A stretch of DNA of 64,000 nt from Ramlibacter cellulosilyticus (GTDB taxonomy: Bacteria; Pseudomonadota; Gammaproteobacteria; Burkholderiales; Burkholderiaceae_C), in contig NZ_JACORT010000001.1 of NCBI RefSeq assembly GCF_014297465.1, positions 868,001 to 932,000 of the forward strand, given 5' to 3'. Under the pieces are notes generated by a model. That model was not told the DNA's origin. It did no database searches and saw only the letters and a program-made list of their open reading frames with translations. Within the stretch, counting starts at the first letter, position 1; every line of letters begins with the position of its first letter. The translations under genes and the position numbers were made by a program. Of this stretch, positions 16,156-24,659 are shown one piece after another.

Positions 16156-16272
16156 GGTGGGGTTCGCTTCGCTCACCTTCGGCGGCTGCGCCGCCCCACC
16201 CTACAACGGCCGCTGGAGTCCTGTAGGGTGGGGCGGCGCAGCCGCCGAAGGTGAGCGCCAGCGAACCCCACC
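16156..16272. repeat. Long inverted repeat between convergent genes, probable bidirectional terminator
   Basis: Two arms of about 50 bases (16156-16205 and 16222-16272) pair with only a few mismatches around a 16-base loop; the core is TTCGGCGGCTGCGCCGCCCC. It lies exactly between the convergent ANTAR regulator and nrtD. There is no T run, but a stem this long is a plausible transcript end for both sides. It is related in its ends (GGGGTTCGC.../GCGAACCCC) to the GTAGGCTGGGTT repeats. Confidence 0.85.
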
Positions 16273-16277
16273 GCCAG

Positions 16278-17114
16278 TCACGCCACCGCCTTTTCCTTCT
16301 TCCCGAACCCCGCCCCCACCCGCCCCGCAATCGGCTCCACCTTCCGTTGCTTCTCGTACAGGAAGGACAGGATCTCCTGCCGGCAATGGTTGTAGACCTT
16401 GTCTTCCGCCAGCGCGATGCGGTTGCGCGGACGTTCCAGCGGCACGTCCATCACCTGCCCGATGGTCGCGGACGGCCCGTTGGTCATCATCACCACGCGG
16501 TCCGACATCAGCACGGCCTCGTCCACGTCGTGGGTGATCATCATCACGGTGTTCCCCAGCTCGGACTGGATGCGGATCACCTCGTCCTGCAGGTGGGCGC
16601 GCGTCAGGGCGTCCAGGGCGCCGAAGGGCTCGTCGAGCAGCAGCACCTTGGGTTCCATCGCCAGCGCGCGCGCGATGCCCACGCGCTGCTTCATGCCGCC
16701 GGAGACCTGCGACGGCAGCCGGTCCAGCGCATGCGACATGTTCACCATCGCGAGGTTGTGCAGGATCCACTCCCTGCGCTCCGCGGCATTGCGGCTGTCC
16801 CGGAAGATCTTGTCCACCGCCAGCTCCACGTTCTGGTAGACGGTGAGCCAGGGCAGCAGCGAGTGGTTCTGGAACACCACGGCGCGGTCCGGCCCGGGCG
16901 CGTTCACCTCGCGGCCGTCGACGATCACGCCGCCGGACGTGCACGCCAGCAGGCCGGCCACGATGTTCAGCACCGTGGACTTGCCGCAGCCCGAGTGGCC
17001 GATCAGCGAGATGTACTCGCCGCGCCGCACGTCGAGGTTGATGTTCTTCAGCACCGGGTTGGGTCCGGGGAAGGTCATGTCGACCTGGGACAGCGAAAGG
17101 TAGGCTTGGGTCAT
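16278..17114 (-). CDS. nrtD: Nitrate ABC transporter ATP-binding protein
   Basis: This 278-residue ATPase powers nitrate import. It shows Walker A (GHSGCGKST), Q-loop (VVFQNHSLLPWLT), signature (VSGGMKQRVGIARAL), Walker B (VLLLDEPFGALDAL) and H-loop (MMITHDVDEAV). It lacks the C-terminal binding-protein-like domain of cyanobacterial NrtC, so it corresponds to the NrtD type; the family also includes NasD, TauB and SsuB. It follows nrtB by 9 bases. Its 3' end meets the convergent ANTAR regulator across the long inverted repeat. Confidence 0.93.
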   Translation of the reverse strand: MTQAYLSLSQVDMTFPGPNPVLKNINLDVRRGEYISLIGHSGCGKSTVLNIVAGLLACTSGGVIVDGREVNAPGPDRAVVFQNHSLLPWLTVYQNVELAVDKIFRDSRNAAERREWILHNLAMVNMSHALDRLPSQVSGGMKQRVGIARALAMEPKVLLLDEPFGALDALTRAHLQDEVIRIQSELGNTVMMITHDVDEAVLMSDRVVMMTNGPSATIGQVMDVPLERPRNRIALAEDKVYNHCRQEILSFLYEKQRKVEPIAGRVGAGFGKKEKAVA

Positions 17115-17123
17115 GGCTTGTCC

Positions 17124-17981
17124 TCAAGCAGCAGCGGTGCCGCGGGTGACCTTGCGGCCGACGAAGGCGACGATGCGGTCCAGCGCGAAGCCGACCAGGC
17201 CCACGTAGACGAGCGCCAGGATGATGTCGCTGATGCGCGAGGAGTTCCACGCGTCCCAGATGAAGAAGCCGATGCCCACGCCGCCGATCAGCATCTCCGC
17301 GGCGATGATCGCCAGCCACGACAGGCCCACGCCGATGCGCAGCCCCGAGAAGATGAAGGGCGCCGCCGCGGGCAGCATGATCTTGCCGAAGTACTCCAGG
17401 CCGTTGAGCCGGATCACCTTGGCGACGTTGCGGTAGTCCTCGGGGATGTTGCGGATGCCGATCGAGGTGTTGATGATGATCGGCCAGATCGACGTGATGA
17501 AGATGACGAAGATCGCCGAAGGGTGCCCGTCGCGGAAGCCCGCCAGCGAGATCGGCAGCCACGCGAGCGGCGGCACCGTGCGCAGCACCTGGAACAGCGG
17601 GTCCAGGCCGCGCAGCGCCCAGGTCGACTGCCCCACCAGCACGCCCAGGCTGACGCCGGCCACCACCGCGAGCGAATAGCCGTACGCCACCCGCTTCAGG
17701 CTGGCGAGCAGCTGCCAGGCGATGCCCACGTCGTTGCCGCCGCGGTCGTACCAGGGGTGCGCGATCAGGTCCCACGTGTCCTGCACCACCTTCGCGGGCG
17801 AGGGCAGCGCGGCACCGGGACGGGAGCCGAGCACCTGCCACACGAGGACGAGGAAACCGATGATCACGAGCGGCGGCAGCACGTGGGTGAGGAAGCCGCG
17901 GACGGCGGCCCGCGTCCACGCCTGCAGCACACCCGGGGTGGCGGCGCGCGCCACGGGAATGGATTCGACGATGTCGCTCAT
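17124..17981 (-). CDS. nrtB: Nitrate ABC transporter permease
   Basis: This 285-residue inner-membrane permease has about six transmembrane segments. The cytoplasmic EAA-type loop that docks on the ATPase is visible in EDYRNVAKVIRLNGLEYFGKI, followed by LPAAAPFIFSGLRIGVGLSW. The N-terminal helix reads LPPLVIIGFLVLVWQVLGSR. It is preceded by nrtA and followed by nrtD, so the transporter would be an NrtA-NrtB2-NrtD2 complex for nitrate or nitrite. A cyanate or bicarbonate relative (CynB/CmpB) is excluded mainly by context. Confidence 0.93.
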   Translation of the reverse strand: MSDIVESIPVARAATPGVLQAWTRAAVRGFLTHVLPPLVIIGFLVLVWQVLGSRPGAALPSPAKVVQDTWDLIAHPWYDRGGNDVGIAWQLLASLKRVAYGYSLAVVAGVSLGVLVGQSTWALRGLDPLFQVLRTVPPLAWLPISLAGFRDGHPSAIFVIFITSIWPIIINTSIGIRNIPEDYRNVAKVIRLNGLEYFGKIMLPAAAPFIFSGLRIGVGLSWLAIIAAEMLIGGVGIGFFIWDAWNSSRISDIILALVYVGLVGFALDRIVAFVGRKVTRGTAAA

Positions 17982-17991
17982 GGGGCGTCCT

Positions 17992-19290
17992 TCAGGCGGC
18001 GGTCTTCAGGTACTTGATCTCGAGCGCGTCGAGGTACTTCTTCGGGTTCGCCGGGTCGAAGACCTTGCCGTCGAAGAACTTCTCGACGCCGCGCGAGGTG
18101 GACGCCGGGATGTCCTTCGCAGCCACCCCGAGGTCCTTCGCCGCCGCGCGCCAGAGGTCTTCGCGGTTCACCTTCGCGATCAGCGACTTCGTGTCCAGGT
18201 TGGGCGGCAGGTAGCCCCAGCGCTGGTTCTCGGTGAGGAACCAGAGGTCGTGGCTCTGGAAGGGATAGGACGCCTGGTCGCGCCAGTAGCGCATCTGGTA
18301 CCTGCTGTTCGCTTCCACGCGACCCGTGCCGTAGTCGAAGTTGCCCTGGATGCGGTCGACGATGTCGTCCACCGGCGCGCTGATCCAGCGGCGGCGCGAG
18401 CAGATCTCGGCGACCTCGGCGCGGTTCTTCGTCTCCTCGCACCACATCTGGGCTTCCATCACCGCCTTGAGGAGCGCGCGGGTGGCGTTCGGGTTCGCCT
18501 GCACGTAGTCGGCGCGCATCGCGAACGCCTTCTCCGGATGGTTCATCCACAGCTCGCTGGTGGTGAGCGCCGTGTAGCCGATCTTCTGGTGAATGAGCTG
18601 CAGGTTCCAGGGCTCGCAGACGCAGAAGGTGTCCATGCTGCCCACCTTCATGTTGGCCACCATCTGCGCGGGCGGCACCACGATGGTGTTGATGTCGCGC
18701 GTGGGGTCCACGCCGCCGGCCGCCATCCAGTAGCGGATCCACAGGTCGTGCGTGCCGCCGGGGAAGGTCATCGCGGCGTTCACGGGCTTGCCGGTCTTCA
18801 CGCGCTTGTCCAGCAGCGCCTTGCGGAACGCCTTCGTGTCGACGCCGACCTTCAGGTCCTTGTATTCGTTGGACACGGAGATGCCCTGGCCGCCGAGGTT
18901 CAGGCGCGCCAGGATGTTCATCGGCACGGGCACGTTGTTGGGCGTCACCGCCCCGGTGGTGATCAGGTACGGCATGGGCGTCAGGATGTGCGCGCCGTCG
19001 ATGCCGTTGCTCTTCGAGCCCAGCACCAGGTTGTCGCGCGTCGCGCCCCAGGAGGACTGCTTCAGCACCTCCACCTCGGTCATGCCGTGCTTCCTGAAGA
19101 ACCCCTTCTCGTCGGCGACGAAGAGCGGCGCCGCGTCGGTGAGCGCGATGAAGCCCAGCTTCGCCTTCGTCGTCTCCAGGGCGCTGCCTTGCGCGACGGC
19201 GATGCCGGGGAAGCCGCCCGCGAGGCTGGCGCCCCCGAGCGCCGCGGCGCCGCGCAGGACGGTGCGGCGGGAGAAGGTGTTGCTTGGCAT
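17992..19290 (-). CDS. nrtA: Nitrate-binding protein of the ABC transporter (CmpA/NrtA family)
   Basis: This 432-residue solute-binding protein begins with a Tat-type signal ([20 protein letters not shown]), so it is probably exported folded. The mature part has the NrtA/CmpA fold: [59 protein letters not shown], and [13 protein letters not shown]. The start at 19290 is supported by an AGGAGC ribosome site 5 bases upstream. Its leader of about 130 bases carries a sigma-54 promoter, twin ANTAR-type hairpins and a terminator, so expression should need both nitrogen limitation and antitermination. nrtB follows after 10 bases. Confidence 0.95.
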   Translation of the reverse strand: MPSNTFSRRTVLRGAAALGGASLAGGFPGIAVAQGSALETTKAKLGFIALTDAAPLFVADEKGFFRKHGMTEVEVLKQSSWGATRDNLVLGSKSNGIDGAHILTPMPYLITTGAVTPNNVPVPMNILARLNLGGQGISVSNEYKDLKVGVDTKAFRKALLDKRVKTGKPVNAAMTFPGGTHDLWIRYWMAAGGVDPTRDINTIVVPPAQMVANMKVGSMDTFCVCEPWNLQLIHQKIGYTALTTSELWMNHPEKAFAMRADYVQANPNATRALLKAVMEAQMWCEETKNRAEVAEICSRRRWISAPVDDIVDRIQGNFDYGTGRVEANSRYQMRYWRDQASYPFQSHDLWFLTENQRWGYLPPNLDTKSLIAKVNREDLWRAAAKDLGVAAKDIPASTSRGVEKFFDGKVFDPANPKKYLDALEIKYLKTAA

Positions 19291-19312
19291 CGATAGCTCC
19301 TGGTTGCGAGAG

Positions 19313-19372
19313 AGAAAAAAGAAACGGCGGCCATCGCGCTGCGTGCCTGGGCACACAGGGATGGACGCCGTT
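19313..19372 (-). terminator. Leader terminator (attenuator) upstream of nrtA
   Basis: On the minus strand AACGGCGTCCAT (19372-19361) pairs with ATGGCCGCCGTT (19334-19323), 11 of 12 positions, around an inner GTGTGC/GCACGC stem. The stem is followed at once by TTTCTTTTTT. This is a strong intrinsic terminator placed before the nrtA start, so the operon can only be expressed when it is bypassed. Confidence 0.9.
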
Positions 19373-19410
19373 GTCCGGATGTCGGGTCGTGCGCGCGCCG
19401 CCGTTGGCGC
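19363..19410 (-). promoter_or_regulatory. Twin-hairpin ANTAR target RNA (antiterminator) in the nrtA leader
   Basis: Two small hairpins on the minus-strand RNA share the same six-base loop AACGGC. The first is GCGCC-AACGGC-GGCGC (19410-19395); the second is GGAC-AACGGC-GTCC (19376-19363). A hexaloop with A at position 1 and G at position 4 is the known ANTAR recognition signature. The loop and 3' arm of the second hairpin are the 5' arm of the following terminator, so the two structures exclude each other. A NIT-ANTAR protein is encoded directly upstream. Confidence 0.85.
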
Positions 19411-19428
19411 CCGTTCGGGAGGAGGGGA

Positions 19429-19444
19429 TGCAGGGACCGTGCCA
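19429..19444 (-). promoter_or_regulatory. Sigma-54 promoter of nrtABD
   Basis: The minus strand reads TGGCACGGTCCCTGCA, matching TGGCACG-N4-TTGCW at all positions but one (C for the first T of the -12 box). The expected start near 19418 lies about 8 bases before the first ANTAR hairpin. Just upstream, TGCACC-N5-AGTGCG (19452-19468) resembles an NtrC site with two mismatches in one half; it overlaps the end of the regulator gene. Confidence 0.82.
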
Positions 19445-19468
19445 GCTCTTGTGCACCGCAGCAGTGCG

Positions 19469-20692
19469 CTAGCGCCCGGCCGGCAGCACCTCCGCCAGCG
19501 AGAGCACCGCCTCGGCCACGTCCACGATGCGGCGGTTCTGGTTCATGGCCATCTGGCGCAAGGCCTTGTACGCCTCGTCCTCCGTCATGCTCCGGTGCGC
19601 CATCAGCAGGCCCTTGGCGCGTTCGACGAGCTTGCGTTCGCCGAGCGAGGCGCGTGCCGCATCGAGCTCGTCCCCCATCGCCTGCAGCCGGCGCGACTGC
19701 TCCTGCACCAGCGCGAGGACGGAGCGTTCGAGCTGCGGCCCCAGCGGCGCGGTGCCGTCGGCGCCGGGGCAGGGCGCCTCGCGCGCCAGCGCTTCCAGCA
19801 GCGCGCGGCGGTCGCGCAGCTCCCTGCGTGCCTGGGCGATGCGGGTCTCGCACAGGCGGCGCAGGTGCAGCGCGAGCCTTTCCTCGACGCTGCGCATGGC
19901 GTCGATGCGGCACGTGGCCCACTGGTACCACTCCGTGCTGAGGCTGCTGTCCACGGCGCCGGGTCGGCCCGCGCAGCCGATGCGACGCAGGCGCTCCACT
20001 TCGGCGCCCACCGCCCGGTCGCGGCTCGCCTCGTCGGCGCGCACCACCTCGGGATCCGAGAAATCGGCAAAGACCCGGAAGCAGCCTTGCTGCGCCTCGA
20101 TCAGGTGCAGCCATTGCTGCTGGCCGGCGGGCGCGAGGGTGCCGGACGCGAAGAGGTTCGCGCCATGCGCCCGCTCCTGGCCCGCCAGTTCCTTGCCCTG
20201 CATGAAGTGGAAGAGCGCGACGAGGGCGCGCGAGACCTCCGGGTCCGACGCGCTGTCGGCGGCCTCGAACACCACGGCGAGCAGGCCCGCGATGAGCCTG
20301 CTGAACGCCGCCGTCGCCTCGCGCGCGGCGATCGCCCGGGTGCCGACCTGTTCGCGCAGGGCCGGCAGGCCTTCCAGTGCGTGCAGCACCACGGCGACGC
20401 GACTGAAGAGGCGGGCGCCGTTGCGCGCATGCGCCGAATCCGTGTCCAGCACCTCGAAGAACGTGCGCACGCGGGCCTCGGCGACCATGCATTCGGCCAG
20501 CTGCTGTTCGCGCTGCAGGCCGAAGCGGGAGCCCTGCGAGGCGAGGAAACCGTTCGAGAGGCCGCGCTCCCGCTGCAGCGCATGCACGAAGCGGCCGATG
20601 GCGCCCACCAGCTCGCCGGTGCGGGCCAGCTCCTCCAGGTCGGCGATCTCGCACTGGCGGGCGGCAAGGAGGAAGGTGGAGCCGGACTTCAC
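19469..20692 (-). CDS. nasR: Nitrate-sensing NIT-ANTAR transcription antiterminator (NasR-like)
   Basis: This 407-residue protein senses nitrate or nitrite and binds leader RNA. The N-terminal two thirds is the all-helical NIT sensor domain; [17 protein letters not shown] (about 45-60) is the expected ligand-site region on helix 1. The C-terminal 60 residues are an ANTAR domain ([20 protein letters not shown], then [20 protein letters not shown]). It ends 25 bases before the nrtA sigma-54 promoter, and that operon's leader carries matching twin hairpins, so nrtABD is its likely target. The start is taken as GTG at 20692 because no ATG fits; the reading frame is open further upstream into the tsaD antisense, so the exact start is uncertain. 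Confidence 0.9.
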   Translation of the reverse strand: MKSGSTFLLAARQCEIADLEELARTGELVGAIGRFVHALQRERGLSNGFLASQGSRFGLQREQQLAECMVAEARVRTFFEVLDTDSAHARNGARLFSRVAVVLHALEGLPALREQVGTRAIAAREATAAFSRLIAGLLAVVFEAADSASDPEVSRALVALFHFMQGKELAGQERAHGANLFASGTLAPAGQQQWLHLIEAQQGCFRVFADFSDPEVVRADEASRDRAVGAEVERLRRIGCAGRPGAVDSSLSTEWYQWATCRIDAMRSVEERLALHLRRLCETRIAQARRELRDRRALLEALAREAPCPGADGTAPLGPQLERSVLALVQEQSRRLQAMGDELDAARASLGERKLVERAKGLLMAHRSMTEDEAYKALRQMAMNQNRRIVDVAEAVLSLAEVLPAGR

Positions 20693-20743
20693 GCGCAGGC
20701 TGCAGCAACAAGCGTGCCGCGGCGGGGGAAAAGGGGCGGCCGG

Positions 20744-20749
20744 TACACT
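20744..20749 (+). promoter_or_regulatory. -10 box placed for a leaderless tsaD transcript
   Basis: TACACT lies exactly 6 bases before the tsaD ATG, so transcription starting 7 bases downstream of the box would begin on the A of ATG. There is no Shine-Dalgarno before the gene and no recognisable -35 box. Confidence 0.4.
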
Positions 20750-20755
20750 GCCCGC

Positions 20756-21793
20756 ATGATCGTTCTGGGCATCGAGTCTTCCTGCGACGAGACCGGCGTG
20801 GCCGTGGTCGAAACCGGCGCGCAACCGGTCCCGGTGCTGCGCGCGCACGCGCTGCACAGCCAGGTCGAGATGCACCAGGCCTACGGCGGCGTGGTGCCGG
20901 AACTGGCGAGCCGCGACCACATCCGCCGCGTGCTGCCGCTCGCCGGGCAGGTGCTGGCCGATTCCGGCTGCGCGCTCGCGGACGTCGACGTGGTCGCGTA
21001 CACCCGCGGGCCGGGCCTCGCCGGCGCCCTGCTGGTGGGAGCGGGCGTGGCCTGCGCGCTGGGCGCGGCGCTCGCCAAGCCGGTGCTGGGCGTGCACCAC
21101 CTCGAAGGGCACCTGCTGTCGCCTTTCCTCAGCCAGGACCCGCCGGAGTTCCCCTTCGTCGCGCTGCTGGTGTCCGGCGGCCACACGCAGCTGATGCAGG
21201 TGGACGGCGTCGGCCGCTACACCCTGCTCGGCGAGACGATCGACGATGCGGCCGGCGAAGCCTTCGACAAGTCGGCCAAGCTGCTCGGCCTCGGCTATCC
21301 GGGCGGGCCGGCCTTGTCCCGGCTCGCGGAGCAGGGCGATCCGGCCGCCTTCAAGCTGCCGCGCCCGCTGCTGCACAGCGGCGACCTCGACTTCTCCTTC
21401 GCGGGCCTGAAGACGGCCGTGCTCACGCAGGTGCACAAGCTCGGTGCGGAGCTTCAGGCGCGCAAGGCCGACCTGGCGGCGTCCACGGAGGCGGCCATTG
21501 TCGAGGTGCTGGTGAAGAAATCGCTGGCAGCACTGGATCGCAGCGGCTTGCAGCGCCTGGTGGTGGCCGGCGGCGTGGGGGCGAACCGACGCCTGCGTGC
21601 GCAACTTGACGCCGCCTGCGCGAAGCGGGGCGTGCGCGTGCACTACCCGGAGCTGGCGCTGTGCACGGACAACGGGGCCATGATCGCGCTGGCCGCCGCC
21701 ATGCGGCTGCAGGCGGGCGTGCAGCAGCCCAGCGACAGCTATGCCTTCGACGTCAAGCCCCGCTGGCCGCTCGATCTGACGGCAATTGCCTAA
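20756..21793 (+). CDS. tsaD: tRNA N6-adenosine threonylcarbamoyltransferase
   Basis: This 345-residue ASKHA-fold enzyme moves the threonylcarbamoyl group to A37 of ANN-reading tRNAs. It is full length: the start [19 protein letters not shown], the metal-binding motif [11 protein letters not shown], the substrate motif [36 protein letters not shown], and the C-terminal [14 protein letters not shown]. It would act with TsaB, TsaC and TsaE, none of which is in the window. It is divergent from nasR over 63 bases. The message is probably leaderless. Confidence 0.98.
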   Translation: MIVLGIESSCDETGVAVVETGAQPVPVLRAHALHSQVEMHQAYGGVVPELASRDHIRRVLPLAGQVLADSGCALADVDVVAYTRGPGLAGALLVGAGVACALGAALAKPVLGVHHLEGHLLSPFLSQDPPEFPFVALLVSGGHTQLMQVDGVGRYTLLGETIDDAAGEAFDKSAKLLGLGYPGGPALSRLAEQGDPAAFKLPRPLLHSGDLDFSFAGLKTAVLTQVHKLGAELQARKADLAASTEAAIVEVLVKKSLAALDRSGLQRLVVAGGVGANRRLRAQLDAACAKRGVRVHYPELALCTDNGAMIALAAAMRLQAGVQQPSDSYAFDVKPRWPLDLTAIA

Positions 21794-21842
21794 AGGGGTT
21801 TCCCGCAAGCTCGCCGGCGGAGTGCGTGCCTAACATGGGGCC

Positions 21843-22487
21843 ATGAGCGACCCGCACGCCACTGCGCCCGTGTTCGAAGACCCGGCCGGCACCTGGAACC
21901 GGCGCTTTTCGGCACCCGGCTACCTGTTCGGCACCGAGCCCAATCCGTGGCTGCACGAGCACGCCACGCTGTGGGAGGCCGGCCAGCGCGTGCTGTGCGT
22001 GGCGGACGGCGAGGGGCGCAACAGCGTCTTCCTCGCGCAGCAGGGCCTGACGGTCGATGCCTTCGACATCTCGGAAGTGGGCGTGCGCAAGGCGCGCGAC
22101 TTCGCGCGCATCACCGGCGTGAAGGTGAACTTCGCCGTCGCCGACATCGCGCAGCTGCAGTGGCCCAAGGGCCTGTACGACGGCGTCGTCGCCATCTTCA
22201 TCCAGTTCGCGGACCCGGTGCTGCGCGCGCGCATCTTCGAAGGCATGGTGCGCAGCCTCAAGCCGGGCGGGCTGCTGGTGCTGCAAGGCTACACGCCCAA
22301 GCAGCTGGACTACCGCACGGGCGGCCCGCCTTTCGCGGCGCACATGTACACGGAGCCGCTGCTGCGCGAGGCGTTCACGGGGATGGAGATCGTGGACCTG
22401 CGCGAGTACGAGACGGAGCTCGCCGAAGGGACGGGGCACCGCGGGCATTCGGCGGTGATCGGGTTGGTGGCGCGGAAGCCGGCGTGA
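21843..22487 (+). CDS. Class I SAM-dependent methyltransferase
   Basis: This 214-residue protein has a Rossmann methyltransferase fold. Motif I is degenerate but recognisable (VLCVADGEGRNSVFLAQQG), the acidic residue of motif II follows (VDAFDISEVGVRKARDFA), and motif IV/post-motif segments are clear (VAIFIQFADPVLRARIFEG, LKPGGLLVLQGYTPKQLDY). It resembles TehB-like or thiopurine-type small-molecule methyltransferases. The substrate cannot be told. It follows tsaD after 49 bases. A TAACAT box exactly 6 bases before the ATG, and no Shine-Dalgarno, again suggest a leaderless message. Confidence 0.88.
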   Translation: MSDPHATAPVFEDPAGTWNRRFSAPGYLFGTEPNPWLHEHATLWEAGQRVLCVADGEGRNSVFLAQQGLTVDAFDISEVGVRKARDFARITGVKVNFAVADIAQLQWPKGLYDGVVAIFIQFADPVLRARIFEGMVRSLKPGGLLVLQGYTPKQLDYRTGGPPFAAHMYTEPLLREAFTGMEIVDLREYETELAEGTGHRGHSAVIGLVARKPA

Positions 22488-22501
22488 ATGTTGCGAGGAT
22501 T

Positions 22502-22587
22502 GCTGGGGTGCGCTTCGCGCAACCCAGCCTACCCTGCCTGCATTCGTCGGGTCCCCGTAGGCTGGGTTTCGCGCCAGCGAACCCCGG
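22502..22587. repeat. Intergenic hairpin repeat, GTAGGCTGGGTT family
   Basis: Left arm 22502-22532 (GCTGGGGTGCGC...CAACCCAGCCTAC) and right arm 22557-22587 (GTAGGCTGGGTT...GCGAACCCCGGC) form an imperfect hairpin between two convergent genes. It could serve as a bidirectional transcript end. Confidence 0.9.
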
Positions 22588-22590
22588 CAT

Positions 22591-23487
22591 TCACCCCCGC
22601 CCGAACCACTCCGTCCAGTACTCCAGGCACGCCCGGATCTTCGGCAGCCGGTGCCGCGTGCCCCCCGTCACGGCATACACCGGCACCGGCCGCAGGTCCA
22701 CGAATTCGGGCAGCACCCGCACCAGCGCGCCTTGCGCGGCGAGCACGTCGCCCACCAGCGTCGCGAGCCGCCCGATGCCGAGTCCCTGCAGCACCATCGC
22801 CGCCGCCATGTTCGTGTCGTTGGCGCGCCATTTCCCCTGCGCCGGGTAGGTCCACGGCTTGCCGTCGACGAGGAAGGGCCACTCGTTGAGCACCGTCACC
22901 GCGCTGTTGCTCACGAGCGTGTGGCGGGCGAGTTCCTCCGGATGCCGCGGCAGCCCGTGCGCCTGCGCATACGCCGGCGACGCGTACAGGGAGCGGCCGA
23001 GCGTGCCGATCTGCCGCGCCACCACCGTGTCCGGCAGGCTGCCGGCGGCGCGGATCGCGATGTCGATGCCTTCGCGCGCCATGTCGATGATGCGGTCGCC
23101 GGCCTCGATCTCCACCTGCAGCCGCGGGTGGCGCCGCGCCAGCCCTTCCAGGCTGGGCACCAGCGGGTAGTGGGCGACCACCGTGCTGGCGGCCACGCGC
23201 ACCACCCCGCTCGGCTCGCCCGTGCGCTCGGCGAACGCGCCTTCCAGTTCCTCCATCGTGTCCAGCGCGCGGCGGCTGTATTCGAGGAAGGTGCGGCCTT
23301 CCTCGGTGAGCGACAGGCCGTGCGTGGACCGGTTCATCAGGCGCGCGCCGCACGCCTTTTCCAGGCGCGCCAGCGTGCGCGACACCTGGCTGACCGGCAC
23401 GTCCCGCTCGCGCGCGACCGCGGACAGCGACCCGAGCTGGGCCACCCGCGCATAGAGCGCCATCTCGTCGAACTGGAGGTTGCGCAT
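22591..23487 (-). CDS. LysR-family transcriptional regulator
   Basis: This 298-residue regulator has the N-terminal helix-turn-helix (FDEMALYARVAQLGSLSAVA, VSQVSRTLARLEKACGARLM) and a C-terminal effector domain whose layout (GVVRVAASTVVAHYPLVPSL, DIAIRAAGSLPDTVVARQIG) belongs to the CrgA/DsdC-like 'one adjacent gene' subgroup. It is divergent from a small ORF and a tautomerase gene over 123 bases, which are its likely targets. Its 3' end faces the methyltransferase gene across a repeat. Confidence 0.92.
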   Translation of the reverse strand: MRNLQFDEMALYARVAQLGSLSAVARERDVPVSQVSRTLARLEKACGARLMNRSTHGLSLTEEGRTFLEYSRRALDTMEELEGAFAERTGEPSGVVRVAASTVVAHYPLVPSLEGLARRHPRLQVEIEAGDRIIDMAREGIDIAIRAAGSLPDTVVARQIGTLGRSLYASPAYAQAHGLPRHPEELARHTLVSNSAVTVLNEWPFLVDGKPWTYPAQGKWRANDTNMAAAMVLQGLGIGRLATLVGDVLAAQGALVRVLPEFVDLRPVPVYAVTGGTRHRLPKIRACLEYWTEWFGRG

Positions 23488-23610
23488 GGGGCCGGATGGT
23501 AGCGGCGCGGGCGAGGCCTTGCAGGCGGCGCAAAACCGATTTGCGGCGCAGGCGGTTTCGGGAGGGAAGGGCCTTTCCTAGAGTGGACCCACCCACAGCA
23601 GGAGCCCGCC

Positions 23611-23784
23611 ATGGACTACCGCCACACCGAGGATTTCGCCCGCCGCATGGAAGCCGCCGAACTGCGCGCGCAGATGCTGCGCAACCAGGCGATCGACGCG
23701 TTCGTCGCCGCGGCCGCCAGCCGCCTGGCGCTGTTCCTGCGCCGCATCGCGCACCAATGCGTGCGCTTCATCCCGGAGGCCTGA
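23611..23784 (+). CDS. Small hypothetical protein (57 residues), possible RSP-type partner of the tautomerase
   Basis: This short ORF starts MDYRHTEDFARRMEAAELRA and ends RRIAHQCVRFIPEA. It is helical and amphipathic with alternating charged and Ala/Leu residues. An AGGAG ribosome site stands 6 bases before the ATG, and its stop is 3 bases before the next ATG, so the two are probably co-translated. I do not recognise a family. It is the first gene downstream of the divergent LysR promoter region. The good ribosome site and coupling are the reasons for calling it real. Confidence 0.6.
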   Translation: MDYRHTEDFARRMEAAELRAQMLRNQAIDAFVAAAASRLALFLRRIAHQCVRFIPEA

Positions 23785-23787
23785 TCC

Positions 23788-24183
23788 ATGCCCACGCTGC
23801 AGCTGAAACTGAGCCCGCCCCAGCCCGCCGAGCGCCTGCAGGTGCTCGCGCGCCGGCTCACCGACCTCGTCGCCCAGGTTCTGGGCAAGCGCCGCGAAGT
23901 GACGGCCGTGGTCGTGGAGGAGCTCTGGCCGGGACGCTGGTTCATCGCCGGCCGCAACCCGGGACAGCCGACGGCGCTGCTGGAGATCCGCATCACGGAA
24001 GGCACGAACACGGCCGAGGAGAAGGAAGCCTTCGTCCGCGCCGCGTTCGAGGAGCTGTGGCAGCAGATCGGGCCGCTGGCGGAGGCGAGCTACGTCGTCG
24101 TGCAGGAAGTGAAGGCGACGGACTGGGGCTACGGCGGGAGGACGCAGGAGGAGCGCCGCCAAAGCAAAACGCCCGTGCTGTGA
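23788..24183 (+). CDS. Tautomerase-superfamily protein
   Basis: This 131-residue protein starts MPTLQLKLSPPQ, leaving Pro as the mature first residue, the catalytic base of 4-oxalocrotonate tautomerase-type enzymes. The body fits one long beta-alpha-beta unit pair (RLQVLARRLTDLVAQVLGKR, VVVEELWPGRWFIAGRNP, LLEIRITEGTNTAEEKEAFV), twice the size of the shortest members. The substrate is unknown. It follows a 57-residue ORF by 3 bases and is probably under the divergent LysR protein. Its stop codon lies inside a hairpin. Confidence 0.85.
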   Translation: MPTLQLKLSPPQPAERLQVLARRLTDLVAQVLGKRREVTAVVVEELWPGRWFIAGRNPGQPTALLEIRITEGTNTAEEKEAFVRAAFEELWQQIGPLAEASYVVVQEVKATDWGYGGRTQEERRQSKTPVL

Positions 24184-24193
24184 CGCACGGGCG
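24170..24193. terminator. Hairpin overlapping the tautomerase stop codon
   Basis: A perfect 9-base stem (CGCCCGTGC / GCACGGGCG) with a 6-base loop contains the tautomerase stop codon in its loop. On the minus strand it is followed by GTTTTGC, so it more likely ends the hsp20 transcript coming from the right; on the plus strand the T content after it is weak. Confidence 0.6.
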
Positions 24194-24287
24194 CTTGCTG
24201 CTTCTTCGGGGGCACCCTGGATCCTGCGAGCCCGCCCCTGCGCAGGCAGGGGTCAGGATGAAAGGACGCGGCGGCGAGCCGCCGATG

Positions 24288-24659
24288 TCATTTCACTTCG
24301 ATCTGGCGCGACGTCACCACGGGCTTCTTCTTGCCCAGCGTGAGCGTCAGCACGCCGTTTTCCAGCTTGGCGCTGGTGGCTTCGGCGTCGATGTCGGCCG
24401 GCAGCTCGTAGGCTGCCTGGTACTGGCGCGCGGCTTCCTTGGCGGTGGACACGCGGACCACGGCGCCGTCCACGTCGATGGACAGCTGCTCGCGGGTGAC
24501 GCCCGGAACGTCGAGCGACACGGTCCACGCCTCTTCATTCTGTTCGACCTTGGGCAGGCCGGCGGAGAAGAAGGAGTCGTTCAGGAAACGCTCGAAGGAG
24601 CGGTCGAAGGAACGCGCCGGGACGTAGGCGCGGGTGCGAAGGGCGGGAGCGAAAAACAT
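24288..24659 (-). CDS. Small heat-shock protein, Hsp20/alpha-crystallin family
   Basis: This 123-residue holdase chaperone has a short N-terminal arm (MFFAPALRTRAYVPARSFDR) and an alpha-crystallin domain: EEAWTVSLDVPGVTREQLSI, VVRVSTAKE, and the conserved ATSAKLENGVLTLTLGKKK. The C-terminal I-x-V type anchor is RQIEVK. An AAGGAGA ribosome site lies 6 bases before the ATG. It is a single gene between two opposing transcription units; I see no convincing heat-shock (sigma-32) promoter in the 141-base upstream gap. Confidence 0.93.
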   Translation of the reverse strand: MFFAPALRTRAYVPARSFDRSFERFLNDSFFSAGLPKVEQNEEAWTVSLDVPGVTREQLSIDVDGAVVRVSTAKEAARQYQAAYELPADIDAEATSAKLENGVLTLTLGKKKPVVTSRQIEVK

